Origin: Dacryopinax spathularia
Taxonomy: Eukaryota > Basidiomycota > Dacrymycetes > Dacrymycetales > Dacrymycetaceae
Length of the DNA stretch: 64,000 nucleotides
Assembly (NCBI GenBank): GCA_037974965.1
Contig: JBBPFI010000008.1
Span: 1 to 64,000 of the forward strand
Reading direction: 5' to 3'
Every line of letters begins with the position of its first letter. The stretch's first letter is position 1. The notes under the pieces were generated by a model, which searched no databases, was not told the DNA's origin, and was given only the letters and a program-made list of their open reading frames with translations. This document shows positions 11,055 through 23,403 of the stretch, piece after piece. The position numbers were made by a program, and so were the translations under genes.

Positions 11055-13511
11055 TCACAAACCAGCAAACTCTGCCTCGAACTGAGCCTCCGACACCTGG
11101 CCCTTCTTGACCTTCTTCGCCATCCTCTCCTCTCTCTGCAGTTCCGCCCAGTCCTCGCTATCACTACCGTCATCGTCCTCCCCAGCAGGAGCAGTCTTTG
11201 CAGTAGTGATAGGAGCAGCAGCAACAGCCTTCTTCTCCCATTCCTTCTTCCGTTTCTTCTTCTCCCTCCTCAGTTCCCTCACCTCCTTCTGCTTCGTCTT
11301 ATCCGACCAAGCCGCATTCAACTTCTTCTGCTCTATCCTCTCCCGCTTCCTCCGCTCCTTCTCCCCAGCAGACAATTCGTTCTTCCCCTGAGCGAGAGCC
11401 ACCAGCCGCTGCTTCTCCCTCACTTTGTCAGCGTAGGCGTACTCGTCCCAGTTCACGTCTACTTCTGTCCAGATAGAGTTGGCTGGAGTGGGCGATTTGG
11501 CCAGCTCGGGCATCTTGGGGAGTCGAAGGAGGCCGAATGCCGCTGCTACTTCTCGTAGGGGGAGATCTTTGATCTGGAAGATATAGTTCGCTTCGTGTTT
11601 CGAGTAAGCGCGGACGAACGAGACGAATGCTTTGATGGCCTGGGACTGCTGTCAGATTGCCTGTGTATGAGGCAAAAGATATTGTGCGAACCTTATCGTG
11701 CAATACTCGGTCCTGTAGGACAACCTTGCGCATCTCAGCCAGCAACTCTGCAGCTGCCGGATCTGGATGCGTCGCGCTGCTGGAGCTAGGATCTGTGATA
11801 TACGGCTCCTCCTTCAACGGTATCTGTCGCACACCCAGGAAGTCTGCTCGACATCGTCAGCCGGACTTTGTGTAGGGCGCCATGGACGGGTTGCGCCATG
11901 GAAGGGTCGCCACGCACCAACATAATCCTCCTCCCTTCCTTCACAGAGCAGCACAACAGCCGTCCCCTGCTTCCCAGCCCTCGCCGTCCTCCCACACCGA
12001 TGGCTAAACTGCTTCGGGTCCTGCGGCGGGTCATACTGCACCACCACGTCCACATCGGGCAAGTCCAATCCCCTAGCCGCCACGTCCGTACAGAGGAGGA
12101 GGGATGGGTTTTCGGGCGTTGAAGGGTGGGAGACGAATTGCGAGAGGGTGGCGGTGCGTTTTGCGGGTGGGAGGTGGCCGTGAAGGGAGGAGATCGTGAA
12201 TTTTGAGAAGGCGGGGAGCTTGTTGAAGACCTGCTCTGCGTCAGATGAGAGTCGGGAAAGGATAGGAGGTGGGCGTACCTGGTAGAAGTACTCCACGCAT
12301 GCGCAGGTCGAGAAATACGCTATGAACCTCGCCGCGCCCTCCGATCGCCTCTTCTCAAGCACCCTCACAAACTGGACCGTCTTCTCAGCCGGCAAACACC
12401 GAATATACAGATTCCGTAACGTCGCAGGCGTACGCTTGCCCGTATCTGCCGCTTGAGCAGACTCGTTCTCTCTCGGCCGCTTCAGGCCGCGCTTCTTGCT
12501 CTCGACCTTGACGACCACGCGCACTGGGTTCCTTAGCCCAATGCGCACAAGCTCGGAGAGCGCATCGGTCATTGTAGCGCTAAACAACCCCGTCCGGCGC
12601 TGTTTCGGGAGATGGTTGAGGATCCTCGTCAGAGTGTTCGAGAATCCCAGATCCAACAACCTGCCAGCACGCACACACACATATCAGCCATCCCAGAATC
12701 CAAGCCCATATAAGGACGCAAGTGCGCACCGGTCCGCTTCGTCCAGCACGAGCACGTCGAGTTCTTTAACAGAGACGCTGGCCGCGCCTTTGCCGAGGAG
12801 GAACTCCTCGACTCGGCCTGGAGTTCCCACGATTATGTCTGCTCCTGTGGAGAGGAAACGGGCGACGTCTTGCTGCGGTGTGGAGTCTGAGCCCGATACG
12901 AGCAGGAGAGGTGGAGGGTAGGTCGGTGCTGCGGAGTTCGAGGGTTCGGCGGGTTCTGAGTCTGGGGAATCTGAGTCTGAGTCTGAGTCGGTCATGCCTG
13001 GTTGGGAGTTGAGGAAGAGCGAGAAGACCGAGTGGATTTGCGCTGCGAGTTCTCTGCTCAATGTGGTTAGTGAGAGTGTAGTTTGGAAGGTTATTGTGCA
13101 GGGCGCACCTTGTGGGTGAGATGACAAGAGCACCAATCTCGTTCTTCTTCAACGGTGTCTCCCTCCTTATGAGCTTCTCAATGATGGGAATGACGAACGC
13201 GAGCGTCTTTCCCGAGCCTGTGACGGCCTAGCACGTCCTGTCAGCACACCCGTAAGCAGGCGGTCTCAAGCACGCACCTCGACGACGACATCCTTGTGCT
13301 TCATGAACAATGGTATCGTGCTTGCCTGGACTGGTGTCATCTGTGTGAATCCCATTGCCTGCACGACGTCCGCGCTGTGTGGTGCATGACTGTGAGTACG
13401 GTGAAGATTGTGAGGATGTGAGGATGTTGCTTACACCCATGGAGTAAGAGATGGTTGTAGGTTTGACCATTTCCCTGCGAAGGAAGGTGCTGCCTCCAAT
13501 GCTGATGTCAT
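11055..13511 (-). CDS. SPB4: ATP-dependent RNA helicase SPB4 (DEAD-box, 60S ribosome biogenesis)
   Basis: A nucleolar helicase for 60S subunit assembly, orthologous to yeast Spb4 and human DDX55. Eight exons on the minus strand, starting at ATG 13509-13511. Motifs in order: Q motif [14 protein letters not shown], motif I VTGSGKT, motif Ia SPTRELAAQ, TPGR, motif II DEAD (VLDEADR), motif III SAT, ARGLD, and motif [13 protein letters not shown]. The Spb4-specific C-terminal part follows ([13 protein letters not shown]-like segment [14 protein letters not shown] region, [19 protein letters not shown]) and ends in a Lys/Glu-rich tail. An insertion rich in Ser/Asp lies between motif Ia and TPGR. 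The 3' part is strongly biased, so long frames on the opposite strand are shadows. Confidence 0.93.
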
Positions 13512-14325
13512 TGTTGAGGCAGCGATGAATGATGTGTTGTTGCAGGAGGTGTGATGAAGCTCTCTATGAACGAAGAGGGAGAATATTATTGAAGGCGGGC
13601 CCAGACTATCGGCGTTGTGCACCTGAAAATGAACGGGAAGCGAAAAGTGGGATTATTTTGTGGTCGAAATGGAAGGACCCTGACCTTCGACGAAAGGGGT
13701 AACTCGAACCCTCATTGGTCCATTTGGGGGGTGGGCAGCGGGGAAACAGCCTCGGCGATGGAATGTGTCCCTTCTCCGCCTCTCACTTCGTCCAAACACA
13801 CCACACATCTCTTCTCTTCCTCTTCTTCTCCTTACTCCCTCTCATAACAGGGCTACAATACTCACCTTGCTTCCTATCGACACTCCGCAACAGAACGACA
13901 GTCAATATCACCTGCAAACACAGAAAACAGGCACCACCCCTTATACCGCACACGATACGCCACAACCCCCACCATCCCCCGGACCTCGACAACCCCCAGG
14001 ACCCATCGTCGGCCCCGTACCGCCCTGTTCATCAATTGATGGAGTGTCCGCATCCCTGACATACCCCTGAGGGCGATCCACGGCCCACTGCCGGTCATTC
14101 TCTGACCACCCACACGACACTTCTCCTTGAGCCACAGTCCCTTCTTTCATCTCGCCCATGTCATCCCGAGACATATCACAGCGAAACGCACTCCCATCGG
14201 GCAGACTGCTCGATATCCTCACCTATCGACATCGCACAAGTCCCGTCCACGCTCCTGCCACACAGGGCATGACTGTCCAAGCCATGTGAGCCATCTAGCC
14301 ACGCATATACCCCACACGTCTTCTG
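13512..14325. other. Divergent intergenic region, SPB4 / F-box gene
   Basis: About 810 bp between divergent genes, presumably containing both promoters. The segment from about 13765 to 14320 is C/T/A-rich on the + strand and low in G, a composition typical of leader sequences here. Short frames on both strands have no recognisable motif. Confidence 0.45.
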
Positions 14326-15774
14326 ATGACTCCGTGCAGTACACAGCACCTCACCCCACGGACGTTCACGGATGAGCCGACTCCGGTGGAGGAAGCGATG
14401 CTCCTTCACGACGCGCTCTGGGAGCTGAACAGGCAAGTGACCGCCGTCACGCAAGTAAGGGATACGATGCTGCGAGAAGTGCAGCTTCTGCAGCAGACCC
14501 TAGCCGCGCAGAGGAGCGCCTTTCGGCGGATCCCGCCAGAGGTCCTGCTCCAGATCTTCGCGTATGTCGTCGATCAGCCCTTGAACCCCTTTGCGCCTAG
14601 CACGCTCTGCCGCGTCTGCAGGCGCTGGTATGGGCTGGTGATGAACACCCGCGAGCTCTGGACACGAGTGACGTTCGAGCTCCCCTCCCCGCGCAACCGG
14701 AGCGGCCGATACCCACACGCGTTCGCCTCTGCTCGAGCGCACTTGACTCGCTCTGCACCGCTGCCAGTCTCGGCCTACATCGCCTTCCAAGGCCAGCGAC
14801 CAACGGCAGAGGACGCCATCGCCGCGCTCAACGTGCTCAACCCCTACTTCTCGCGCTGCGCAAAGCTCTACGTGTACTACGAGACGCGGGAGCCGATGTA
14901 CGCTACCCTGAGCACGCTGACCCGGTTTCCGGCCGCGACGGCGCTGGAGACGCTTTCCCTTACGGTCGGGTATAGGCTGCAGGAGAGGGACGAGTACGTG
15001 GCGCCGGATCGACCGACGCAGCCGTATAGATTCTTTTCGGGTCACGCGCCGAAGTTAAAGCATGTCGAGATGGATGGGATCTCCATACCTTGGCGACCGG
15101 GGCCCAATCCGATTCTAACAGGGCTGGAAGAACTGCGACTAGCCAAGCAGCCCAAGGAAGAGCGGCCGGCGCTGAAAGACTTCCTGGACATCCTACGCGC
15201 CTCGCCAGACCTGGAACGACTCTGTATCTCCCGCTCCGGGCCAAGATGGGAAGAAGCCCCCCTCGAACCGGTTGAGCTGCCCAAGCTTGCCGTGCTCAGC
15301 CTACTAGACGTCACACCCGAACTGGCACGATGTTTCCTCCCGCATATATGCATGCCCGCGCTCGAAGCGCTCCAACTCTCATTCTTCGACCATCGATCAA
15401 AGCAGAACCTCTCCGCCTCTGGCGTGCTGGACGTACTCCCGCAATCTATCGGGCGAGGACTACGCAGCCTAAGACTGGAGAACGCCACTTTCTCCCCGGA
15501 CTCGCTCGTCTCTTTCCTGCTCGAGAGCGGGAAAGAGTTACGGGAGCTGGTCCTGATCAGCACTTCGGCGAGTGACGACCTGTTTGACGCCCTCTCCCCC
15601 TCGGGGGATCCGATGAGCTGGATAAGCCCGCATCTCGCGAGTGTGTGTTTGGAGAGATGTGAGGGCGTCTCAGAGCGGGCGCTGACGACGTTCTGGAGGC
15701 TGAGGAGGGAAGTGGGCGAACTGAAGAGGATGAGGGTTGTGGATCGGTTGGGAGTGGGGCAGACGTACGCCTAG
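14326..15774 (+). CDS. F-box protein with N-terminal coiled coil and LRR-like repeats
   Basis: A single-exon gene of 482 codons. An N-terminal helical stretch (about residues 22-62) is followed by an F-box-like motif at about 66-110 (IPPEVLLQIFAYVVDQ ... LCRVCRRWYGLVMNTRELWT). A leucine-rich remainder contains repeated patterns of the form LxxLxLxx. This is the common basidiomycete layout, in which the F-box recruits a substrate to an SCF ubiquitin ligase through Skp1. The family is expanded and rarely assigned one-to-one, so no specific substrate or symbol can be given. An in-frame start further downstream is possible because nothing upstream of the F-box is conserved. Confidence 0.82.
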   Translation: MTPCSTQHLTPRTFTDEPTPVEEAMLLHDALWELNRQVTAVTQVRDTMLREVQLLQQTLAAQRSAFRRIPPEVLLQIFAYVVDQPLNPFAPSTLCRVCRRWYGLVMNTRELWTRVTFELPSPRNRSGRYPHAFASARAHLTRSAPLPVSAYIAFQGQRPTAEDAIAALNVLNPYFSRCAKLYVYYETREPMYATLSTLTRFPAATALETLSLTVGYRLQERDEYVAPDRPTQPYRFFSGHAPKLKHVEMDGISIPWRPGPNPILTGLEELRLAKQPKEERPALKDFLDILRASPDLERLCISRSGPRWEEAPLEPVELPKLAVLSLLDVTPELARCFLPHICMPALEALQLSFFDHRSKQNLSASGVLDVLPQSIGRGLRSLRLENATFSPDSLVSFLLESGKELRELVLISTSASDDLFDALSPSGDPMSWISPHLASVCLERCEGVSERALTTFWRLRREVGELKRMRVVDRLGVGQTYA

Positions 15775-16237
15775 GGTGTGCATGAGCTTGAACGTGAGTA
15801 TTGGATGGATGAGGATTGGATGACGCGCAGAAGGGGCGGATTGATGGGGTTTTGGATGGAGGGAACGGTATACACTGTATATTTTTACAATGAACATCAC
15901 GAGCTGCTCTCACGACAAAGAATATACACTATTTATTTACCCCCTGTCCGCTCCCTCTACCCCTCGCTACCACATTTCGCCAGCAACAGGTCGGGCGAGT
16001 GGTGGACACATGGACGCGAGCGAGAGTTACACCACCCAGAACAAGGAGAGGTGAGGAGTGGCGATGCAGAAGCTCGTTTCCTCAAGAGGAGAGAGAGGGC
16101 GACGCGTCTTTTTGCACCCTTCTCGCCTATAGTCCAAAAGTCGCAGCGCGTGCCCTCAGCTGCAGTCACATTCCATTCGCTCGCTCACTTCTTCCTTGAC
16201 TTGCTGCTTTGACTTTGTATTGTTGTGAGAAGAAGAG
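15775..16237. other. Intergenic region between F-box gene and CCT3
   Basis: About 460 bp between two same-strand genes. It must hold the 3' end of the F-box gene and the promoter of CCT3. No gene, RNA or clear regulatory element is seen. Confidence 0.45.
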
Positions 16238-18258
16238 ATGGCTATGTTACCACCGGGCTCGACGCCTGTGTTCGTCATGAGTACGTCTATGACCCTTCAA
16301 TCCTTAGTCGAGAGGAAACTGACTATGATGGGGTAGACGCAGCGCCGGAAAGGCAAAGCGGGCGGAAAGCTCAGACGTCCAACATAACTGCTGCTAAGGT
16401 CCGCCTGCTCCTTGCCAGAAGGAAGATAATGAACTGACTTGGAATGGTAGACCGTCGCCGATGTTATCAGGACATGCTTAGGACCCAAAGCGATGCTCAA
16501 GATGATCCTCGACCCGATGGGCGGTATCCTGTTCGTCCCTCCCTTCCACCCTACACATGAGCATAAGTTTACGTAGATATAGGCTGACAAATGACGGGAA
16601 TGCGATACTACGAGAGATTGATGTTGCCCACCCTGCGGCGAAGAATATGATCGAGCTGAGTCGGACGCAGGATGAGGAGGTTGGGGATGGGACGACTAGT
16701 GTTATCATCCTCGGTGCGTCCCCACCTGCCGTCAAAGTGACGGTGTATGCTAAGCGATCGGTAGCCGGTGAAATCCTTGCTCTGTCACTGCCGCTGCTCG
16801 AACGGAACATCCACCCTGTCGTCATCATCTCCGCTTTCAACCGTGCCCTCAAGGACGCACTGAGCATCATCGAGAGCATTGCTGAGCCGCTCGATACTTC
16901 GTCGGACGAGGCAATGCTGTCGGTTATTAAGACCTCTATCGGGACCAAGTTTGTCAGCCGGTGGTCGAACCTCATGTGCAACCTCGCTCTACAAGCCGTC
17001 AAGACCGTCTGGACAGAAGACGAAGGCGCCAAAACAGTCGACATAAAGCGTTATGCCCGAGTCGAGAAAGTGCCCGGTGGCGAGATCGAGGACAGCAAAG
17101 TCCTGGACGGCGTGATGCTGAACAAAGACGTCACGCACCCTCACATGCGAAGGCGGATCGAGAACCCCAGAATTGTGCTTCTGGATTGTAATCTCGAGTA
17201 TAAGAAGGGAGAGTCGCAGACGAATATGGAGATTACGAAGGAGGCGGATTGGGCGAGGGCGCAGGAGGTCGAGGAGCAGCAGGTGGACTTGATGTGCGAG
17301 AAGATCTTGGCGTTTAAGCCGGATTTGGTGATTACCGAAAAGGGCTGCTCTGGTGCGTGCTCCCCAGACTGGCCGTCGAGGCGCGTAGCTGATCGGTGCC
17401 TGCAGACCGGGCCCAACAAAACTTCATGAAGGCGAACGTTACCGCCCTTCGTCGGGTACGCAAGACCGATAACAACCGTATTGCCCGTGCTGTAGGAGCT
17501 ACCATCATCAACCGAGTGGAGGACCTGCGGGAAGAAGATGTTGGGACAAAGTGTGGTCTGTTCCACATTGAGAAAATCGGTGATGAGTGAGTACATGCCT
17601 TCAGACTATACATCTCTCGTGGCTGACAGCCGTTGAGGTACTTCACCTTCCTGACCAAGTGCAAGGAGCCAAAAGCCTGCACCATCCTCCTGCGCGGTCC
17701 ATCCAAGGACATCCTGAACGAGATCGATCGCAACCTCGCAGACGCCATGTCCGTCGCCCGCAACGTCGTCTTCAACCCCCGTCTCGTCCCCGGCGGCGGC
17801 GCAACCGAAATGGCAATCAGCGTCGAGCTCGCCAACAGGTCAAAAACGATCGAGGGCGTCGAGGGTTGGCCCTATCGGGCAGTGGCGGACGCGATGGAGG
17901 TTATTCCACGCACGTTGGTGCAGAATGCGGGTGGAAATGCGATCAGGGTGCTGACGGAGTTGAGGGCGAAACATGCGAATGGGGAGCATTTGTGGGGGAT
18001 TAATGGCGAGACGGGGAAGATTGAGGATATGAAGAAGTATGGCCTGATGGAGTCGGCGAGCGTCAAGGTACGCACGGCAATATACGCTCTCAGAATTTGG
18101 CTAAGTAGGCGCTTCAGATCCAAACGCTCAAGACGGCCATCGAAGCCGCGCGTGTCCTGCTGCGAGTGGACGACATCGTCCAAGCCAAACGGCAAGACCG
18201 GGAAGGCGGTGGACAACAAGGTCCCCCGCCGGAGGAGATGCAAGGCATGGAGGGCTGA
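16238..18258 (+). CDS. CCT3: Chaperonin-containing TCP-1 subunit gamma (CCT3)
   Basis: A subunit of the cytosolic group II chaperonin TRiC/CCT, which folds actin and tubulin. Eight exons. The start is MAMLPPGSTPVFVM at 16238; an ATG at 16244 is an alternative. Family signatures: TVADVIRTCLGPKAMLKMIL, DPMGGILLTNDGNAILREID, GDGTTSVIIL (the ATPase GDGTT motif), RYARVEKVPGGEIEDS, RRVRKTDNNRIARA, LVPGGGATEMAISVEL and EGWPYRAVADAMEVIPRTL. All spacings match the gamma subunit, including ENPRIVLLDCNLEYKKGES. The protein ends PPPEEMQGMEG. It converges with the next gene, with 79 bp between stops. Confidence 0.95.
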
Positions 18259-18337
18259 GCGTAGTACACTTTTATATGATGAATCTACGGTCGCAACGTA
18301 TTATACAGGCGCTGAATGCGCTAGTCAGAGTCATGAC

Positions 18338-19538
18338 TTATTTCCATTGGCCTGCCATGGGGTCTGTCTCTGGTTCTGCTGCTGCTGCGGGCTCGAGGTC
18401 GGCGCTGCCGACTTCCTTCCCTCCAATGAGTGTCTCTTTTGGTTTGTCGACGGGCTTGAGCTCGCCCTTCCGGAATTTCTCTTGCCTCTTCTCTAGGTCT
18501 GCGACGTAAAATCAGTGTGCTGCGACAGGCAAGGTGTGACGCGCCTACCAAAAGCCCACATAGCAGCCCCAATCCTATTACTAATACTCAACAAGATCCC
18601 CACAAACGGCACAGTCTCAAACAAGGCCGCCGCAAACCCGAAACTGCGATAGTCCCATTTCCTCTCTTCGACGAAAACGGCGATCTGGGCGGGGGTCATC
18701 TTCTTCTGGGCGAAGTAGGGCGCGTGCAGCGTTTTGGCTGTTCCGAATGCGCGGAGGGCGGCGGAGACGAGCATTGAGAGGATGGGGAAGACGGTTATGA
18801 ATGGGAGCATTATCACTGCTTCCCGTCAGCCAACTTACAAACGTCGCAGGAGGTAAGAGGTGTACCTTGTCGAACAGCCATATTCCCCAACCTCGAACTC
18901 GCAAAATTCAAGAGCGAGAACCCCGTCGTCTCAGGCACAGCGGGAGGCTCCTTCAACTCCTCCACATACTCGCCCCAGAACTCGACGGGTTTGTTCCGCG
19001 ACTGGAGGGTGAGGTCGTATGCCCTCGAGCGGGCTAGGCGGAGGTTCCGGTAGAGGAAGAAATGGAGGATGAGGTCGGATTGGGTGGAGAGGACGAGGAG
19101 GGTTGCCCCTTTCCCCACGGGTCAGAGTGAAGGGGGAAGGCGGGGGAAAGGGGGGGGGCTTACAGGTTACGGGTGAGATGTCGAAGGGGAGTCTTAGGCC
19201 GAGGAGGGTGGGGGTTGACATGTTGGCGAATTTTGGCGTCCTGAGACAGCTATGAGATAGGAATCCGCAAGTCTCGGAATTACTGACTTCACTAGGAACC
19301 AGGAGACATAGGTTTTCTGGACCGGCCAGGTAAGGAATGACTAGAATACCCATTAGAATGCATGTTCTGCTCCTCTTGTTGACGCGGCCCTAACCCAGAC
19401 AAAAGCGACGCATGCACCCCTAACAGCGCCATGTTTGCACTTATCCCAAACGGGAGTCCTCACTTTTGGATCAGTCAGCAGCCTGTAGAGCCCTACGATA
19501 CAGTAAGCCGGTGGGAAATCGAGCAGTTCCTGAGGCAT
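18338..19538 (-). CDS. RRT8/LDS-like (EI24-type) multi-pass membrane protein
   Basis: Six exons on the minus strand yield a protein of roughly 340 residues. It runs from MPQELLDFPPAYCIVGLYRL (19538) through DPKVRTPVWDKCKHGAVRG, TWPVQKTYVSWFLVK and LRLPFDISPVTWATLLVLS to LPFITVFPILSMLVSAALRA and the signature FVEERKWDYRSFGFAAALFE ... VGILLSISNRIGAAMWAFDL. The pattern resembles the fungal RRT8/LDS outer-spore-wall and lipid-droplet-associated proteins of the EI24 superfamily. At least four hydrophobic segments are visible. The hydrophilic tail ends MAGQWK. The first exon's start was chosen because no conserved sequence could be followed upstream. Function is inferred only from the family. Confidence 0.7.
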
Positions 19539-19897
19539 TTGATCGAGGATAGAGTTGGTGAAAGAAGGAGGTTACCCGTGCAGCTGCGCGGATTCAACCA
19601 CACTCGTGATTGCAGCGTGTGGACCCTTATGATCTCACCGTTGTGGGCGATTGAGCCACCTGCGTCAGGGACGGACCGACGACGGAAGCATGTGCTGTGT
19701 GGACCCCGCAGCCGGGGCGCGGGTTGACATGCCAATTGGGTGAACGGGTGCATCATCGCATACGCAAAACAAGCTCATATGAACAGGTACAATCTTCTGT
19801 CCCTGAACTACTACGAAGCAGTACACACTTTGGATAAGACCAGCAAGCAGCGAAACGAGTTACAAGCAAGTGTTAAAGGAAAGGAAGGGAGATTTCA
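19539..19897. other. Divergent promoter region, RRT8-like / Lam-type gene
   Basis: A 359-bp stretch between two divergently oriented starts, expected to hold both promoters. No individual element can be named. Confidence 0.45.
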
Positions 19898-22800
19898 ATG
19901 CCTTCGCTGTTCTCACGGTCGAACGCCAATTTGAAGGAGGCAGGCGCAGCATCGGCGTCAGCCGATCTCACAGACTCAGACAACACCGCCTCAGAAGGCC
20001 ATTCACCGCAGACGAACCGGTCTTCCTCGCACAACAACAACACCAGGAAGAACGGGCAGACACCGACAGTGCTCGTTCAGGACGACTCGGACGACGCTCC
20101 TCATCCTCCTCCCAGTCCAGGATCAGCATCGATCGATAACCATCTGGAAAGGGTCACCTCCATCGCTTCCTCCACTTCTGGCCGATCCCTAGGTCGATCA
20201 CCATCCCCATCTCCGTCAACTTCTAGGACATCCCTCAACCCCAACGACGAGTCCCCAGCCAGCACTCTCTCACAAAAGGCATCAAGGAGGTTCTCAAAGA
20301 TTCTACCAGAGTCGATCAAGAAAAAGCTAGACAGTAATTCGGCCGATAACTGGGTAGACGACAATCCTACGCCCATCGCTCAACCTAGTGCTGCTCCTCT
20401 CGCAACAGCGGGCAACACGCTTCGCCCGTCAGCGACGTTCTCTGCGCTCAGCACAACGAGCTCGAGGGAGTCGAGGAGCTCGGGTCGGTCCCGAGCCTCC
20501 TCGGTCTCATCACCACCTACCTCTGGGCCACCACCACCTCTCCCTCCTCGACCCCGCAACGCGTCCATCACTACCCCGGACTCTGCCCACCCGCCTCCGC
20601 TGACCTCCTCAACCAACAGTACCATGTCCGCGACTGAGCTGGTTACGCCCATGAACTCCACCTTATCAGCCCCGCCGTCCGCTTTCAGCGATACGACGCC
20701 CACACCCTCGACGAACGGCTCGCAGATCCCAACTTCGACATCATCGACGAGTATCCAGCTCAGCCGCACGTCATCGCGGCGATCGCAAGGATCTGGAAAG
20801 GAGGGGAAACAATGGCGTCGGCCATCGCAGTCGTCAAGCGGCCAGGGGACGACCAGGAAACGCGGTTCGTCCAATACGTCTAATATGGGCATCGCGGCGC
20901 TTGCCACTTCCAGCCTTAATCTGTCCGCTGGGATGGGCGGCGTTGGTGTTCCTCCTCCCATACCGTCGCCTCCGACAGCGAACTCGACGACAACGGCTCC
21001 CTCGAGCACGGCAGTGTCCTCGCCGACAAACTCGCTACGACCGCCATCATCAAGGCATTACCGTGGCCGATCGTCGTCCATCTCCGGCTCGGAGGACGAC
21101 GAGGATGACCTCTCACCCGACGCACTTAGTATGGAGCTGGAGGACGAGGACATTCCGAGCATCACTGGCTTTGCCGTGGCGAGCATGAAGAGGCAGCAGG
21201 ACTTCCACGACTTGTTCCCGGAGGTTGGGCAGGACGATTATCTTATTGAAGGTGCGTCTCTAGCATCAGAGGGCTAGCATATATTCTGACGTGATGTAGA
21301 TTACGGCTGCGCTTTGCAACGAGAGATACTTATTCAAGGCAGATTGTATATATCCGAAAACCATGTCTGCTTCCACGCCAACATCTTTGGCTGGATCACC
21401 AATGTTTGTGTTCTTCTTTTTGGTCGTGAAAGCTATGCTGACTCAGCTGTGTAGTTCGTTATACCATTCCATTCAATCGTCCAACTTGAAAAGAAAATGA
21501 CCGCATTCGTTATCCCCAACGCCATCGGTATCACCACGACCGACGGCACCAAATACACATTCGCTAGCTTCCTTTCGCGTGACACGACCTTCGACGTAAT
21601 GATGAACATCTGGCGACTCTCGCGCCCGGGCGCAGATAGCGCTGCCAACAGCTATCGGGAAGGCAGTTTCCTCGAGGAGGACGACAGCGACGTCGATTCC
21701 CGCTCGCATCTGAGCAGGTCACATGGTCCCGAGGAGGACCACGTGCAGGTCCCTGCTGGCAACGCGGCGAGCCAGCCGAACGACGTCCTGACCCCCACGC
21801 CGGCAACGACGAAATCGATGGGCAACTCGGGCGCGTCCAGGCCTGGGTCGTCGATGCACCACCACCATCATCCGGGCTCGAAACGGTCCCACTCGTCGCA
21901 TCATAAGCAGCACAAGGCGACCCAATGCGCTTGCTCGCTCAAGGGCGAGCACTACCCGGAAGTATGCATGGACGCCGTCTTCCCTGGCACTCTGGAGAGC
22001 ATCTACAACCTCATGTTCGCGAGCGGGTTCGTCAAGGACTTTATGATCAACGAGCAGGGCTTGCGAGGTGCGCATATATGCTCCTTCCCTCCCCTCGGAA
22101 ACATGTTGACCGAAATTTTCAGATATGCAAATATCCGACTGGATGCCCGAGACGACCGGCTCGCACCTCCTATGCCGGCAGATGACATACATCAAGCCGC
22201 TCAACGCGTCCGTCGGCCCCAAGCAGACGAAATGCGAGCTCAAGGACGAGACGGTCTACGTCGACTTTGATGACTATGTCACTATGCTCACGACGACCCG
22301 GACGCCGGACGTACCGAGCGGAGGGGTGTTTGCGGTCAAGACGCGGACGTGTCTGACTTGGGCTGGGCCGTCTAGTACGAGGGTGCTGGTGACGACCGCG
22401 GTGGAGTGGACGGGGAGGAGCTTTATCAAGTGTGCGTCTGCTAAGCTCTCTAATCTGAGCAATGTCTGACGGGCGTTGTAGCGATCATCGACAAGAGTGC
22501 TATTGACGGTCAGCGAACGTATCACCGTGATCTAGAGAAGGCGATGCGAAAGTACATCGCCGAGCACCGGGGCGAGTTCCTTGCAGAAGGCACCGCAGCA
22601 GACACCGAGCCCGCCTCCCCAGCAGAACCCACCAGCCCAGCGGCCGAAGCGCCATGTCCCCCACCCGAACCATCCGCAAAAGAACGTTCCAGCAGCCGAG
22701 CGAAGATCGACGGTATGCGCGGCCTTCAGTGGGTCCTGGACACCGCTACTGGTGCGGGCAACGTCGCGCGGCAGAGTTTCTGGGGGGCGATCGACCTGAT

Positions 22801-23224
22801 TGGGGATATAATCGAGGATTGGAACTGGACGACGGTGCTCGCGCTGGTGGTGTTCTTCCTTATTGTCAGCAATGTGTGGACGCTCTTGAGCTTGAGGCAA
22901 GCGACTCGGAGAGAGGAGTTGACGAGGTTACGACAAGCGGAGTATGGAAGAGTGTCGGGGTTGTATGGCGCTGGCGCGCTTGTACCCGTACCGGGTGAGG
23001 AGGACAAAGTGGTCGCTGCGAGCGTAGCGACCGAAGCGGTCAAAGTCTTCTTAGAGGAGATGGTGGGCGCGACCCGCCAAGGTCAGGGTCAGGGTCAGAT
23101 AGTCCTCCCTCCGCCGGTCGAGCCAGTATCGGCAAAAGAAGAAGTAGAGACGATCAGGAAGGCGTTGGATGAGATCGAGAAACGGGTTGGGTGGGTGAAG
23201 GAGAGTCTGAAGGAGCTTGACTGA
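19898..23224 (+). CDS. Lam/Aster-type sterol transfer protein (GRAM and VASt domains)
   Basis: Five exons, about 1000 residues. The first about 400 residues are Ser/Pro/Thr-rich and look disordered. A GRAM domain follows (FHDLFPEVGQDDYLIEDYGC ... GRLYISENHVCFHANIFGW ... NAIGITTTDGTKYTFASF). Next is a linker with a His-rich run, then a VASt (START-like) domain (YPEVCMDAVFPGTLESIYN ... DWMPETTGS ... LCRQMTYIKPLN ... VLVTTAVEWTGRSFIK). One transmembrane segment (VLALVVFFLIVSNVWTLLSL) precedes a short coiled C-terminal tail. This is the layout of yeast Lam1-6/Ysp2 and animal GRAMD1, which move sterol between plasma membrane and ER at contact sites. Introns lie at about 21253, 21400, 22070 and 22431. 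The yeast paralogue it corresponds to cannot be settled. Confidence 0.9.
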
Positions 23225-23403
23225 GGGATACTTCGTTCGTTCGTTCGTTTGTGGTGTTGCATGCGTTACCCGTTCTTGCGGTCGCACTAGTGTATATGTT
23301 TGTACGAGTAGAAACATAATGATGATGGGCGCTTGTTTGCTGTCCTATGCTGGTCCCTGACGGGCGCTCTCCGAATTCGCATCCCCCTCCCTCGACCTTC
23401 GCC
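23225..23403. other. Short intergenic region with TTCG microsatellite
   Basis: A 179-bp gap between same-strand genes. A (TTCG)n run occupies about 23231-23248, probably in the 3' flank of the Lam-type gene. Confidence 0.5.

Noticed and set aside
14500-15563. Overlapping minus-strand frames of 173-181 codons
   Set aside because: Antisense to the single-exon F-box gene; Arg/Ser-rich without motifs.
20380-21009. 209-codon minus-strand frame
   Set aside because: Antisense to the Ser/Pro-rich first exon of the Lam-type gene; composition artefact.
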